From: Chloroflexota bacterium
GTDB taxonomy: Bacteria; Chloroflexota; Anaerolineae; Anaerolineales; UBA4823
Direction: 5' to 3'
Assembly: GCA_012798185.1 (NCBI GenBank)
Contig: JAAZNS010000062.1
Coordinates: 1 to 6,572, forward strand
DNA: 6,572 bases
Of the stretch, positions 5,694-6,572 are shown piece by piece; the stretch's first letter is position 1, and every line of letters begins with the position of its first letter. The notes beneath the pieces were generated by a model, which ran no database searches, was not told where the DNA came from, and saw only the letters and a program-made list of their open reading frames with translations. The position numbers and the translations under genes were made by a program.

Positions 5694-6572
5694 AAGGAAA
5701 ATATTCGTATGTGATCCTGGCAGCTATTATCGTAATCCTCACTGCGGGTCTGGTAGGGGTACTTTTATATTTGAAAAACCAGCCCCCCCAGGTGCGGGGG
5801 ATTGCCCCGCTGGTTCAAATCGAAGATAAAGAACCAGATTCATCCAAATGGGCGTTGAATTTCCCCAACCAATATGATACCCTGCAAAATACGCTCACCA
5901 ACAACACCCGTACCAAATACGGCGGTTCCGAAAAATATTCCAAGCTCGAAGATGATCCGCGTCTTTTAACTTTGTTTGCCGGCTATCCTTTCAGCCTCGA
6001 GTACAACGAAGACCGAGGGCATCTCAACAGCCTGACCGATGTGCGGGAAATCAAGCGAGTCAACGAAAAAACGGCTGGTACCTGCTACTCGTGTAAAAGC
6101 GCTACCAATCCACGCCTTTATGAACAAATGGGGATGGCGGAATTCGATAAGACACTATTTTCTGTGTTGGGAGAAAAAATCGATCAACCGATTGGCTGTG
6201 CGAACTGCCACGAAGCCAACACTATGAAACTGGTGGTTACCAATCCTGCATTAGATGAAGCGTTACAAAAACAAGGCAAAGATTGGCGCACCTTCACCCG
6301 CCAGGAAATGCGCAGCATCGTTTGCGCTAACTGTCACGTGGAATATTATTTTGCCGGTGAAGGCAAATACCTCACCTTCCCCTGGGATAATGGCACAGCC
6401 ATCGAAAATATCGCCGCCTACTACGCTGACCTGGCATTTAAAGATTGGGAACATCCCCAATCGGGCGCCGCGATGATCAAAATGCAGCATCCTGATTATG
6501 AGTTGTTTTCCAATAACAGCACGCACTTCAAGGCAGGTGTGGCTTGCGCCGACTGCCATATGCCCTATACCC
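5690..6572 (+). CDS. nrfA: NrfA, pentaheme ammonia-forming nitrite reductase (3' end cut off by window)
   Basis: NrfA reduces nitrite to ammonium with six electrons supplied by NrfH, on the outer face of the cytoplasmic membrane. Translation from 5690 gives 294 residues before the window ends; the family is usually about 450-520 residues. Residues 6-28 form a hydrophobic signal-anchor without an obvious cleavage site. The catalytic heme 1 motif is CYSCK (132-136), with the Lys ligand diagnostic of classical NrfA. Heme motifs CANCH (170-174), CANCH (212-216) and CADCH (286-290) follow, and the fifth lies beyond the window. By alignment from memory to characterised enzymes, the active-site residues are Arg109 (in RGH), Tyr219 and His267, and the calcium site is Glu218, Tyr219, Lys264 and Gln266. 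All are present, so the enzyme looks functional. It overlaps nrfH by the ATGA junction and shares its operon. Confidence 0.95.
   Translation, partial: MKGKYSYVILAAIIVILTAGLVGVLLYLKNQPPQVRGIAPLVQIEDKEPDSSKWALNFPNQYDTLQNTLTNNTRTKYGGSEKYSKLEDDPRLLTLFAGYPFSLEYNEDRGHLNSLTDVREIKRVNEKTAGTCYSCKSATNPRLYEQMGMAEFDKTLFSVLGEKIDQPIGCANCHEANTMKLVVTNPALDEALQKQGKDWRTFTRQEMRSIVCANCHVEYYFAGEGKYLTFPWDNGTAIENIAAYYADLAFKDWEHPQSGAAMIKMQHPDYELFSNNSTHFKAGVACADCHMPYT

Noticed and set aside
1..6572. CRISPR array, tRNA, rRNA or transposase
   Set aside because: No regularly spaced direct repeats, no cloverleaf or rRNA-like sequence, and no transposase-like reading frame were seen in the window.

Overview
This 6.6 kb window is bacterial chromosome of roughly balanced base composition. 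It has one partial gene at each edge and five recognisable protein genes in all, every one on the + strand. The style of the SbcC/SbcD pair, the membrane-bound NrfH/NrfA nitrite reductase and the moderate GC suggest an anaerobic or facultative environmental bacterium. My best guess is Chloroflexota (Anaerolineae-like), from general resemblance only; there is no rRNA or other marker here to confirm it.

Layout. Positions 1-1113 hold the 3' part of sbcD, the Mre11-type nuclease subunit. Positions 1268-2203 hold a free-standing gene for a 311-residue DUF1521 protein. It carries an exact GDPHVD motif, the site at which calcium-triggered self-cleaving proteins of this family (for example the Bradyrhizobium effector NopE1) break themselves. 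The gene has its own strong ribosome binding site and ends in a long hairpin terminator (2236-2277). Positions 2306-2439 are a structured leader: an extended -10 promoter, a 52-base interrupted palindrome, a possible 13-codon leader ORF and a trace of a heptamer repeat. Positions 2440-5046 hold complete sbcC, the Rad50-type ATPase with its zinc hook. After a 170-base AT-rich gap, nrfH (5217-5693) and nrfA (5690 to beyond the end) form a translationally coupled pair.

How the genes work together. SbcC and SbcD form one complex that opens and trims hairpins and blocked DNA ends. Their genes usually touch or overlap, so the 1.3 kb between them, filled by a self-contained gene, looks like an insertion. 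NrfH takes electrons from the quinol pool and passes them to NrfA, which reduces nitrite to ammonium outside the membrane. The nrf genes have no evident functional link to sbcCD.

The most interesting element is the DUF1521 protein. It has a predicted self-cleavage site, a single RTX-like calcium-binding nonapeptide near the C-terminus, a helical N-terminal half and no signal peptide, and it sits between two DNA repair genes. Its biological role cannot be read from this window.
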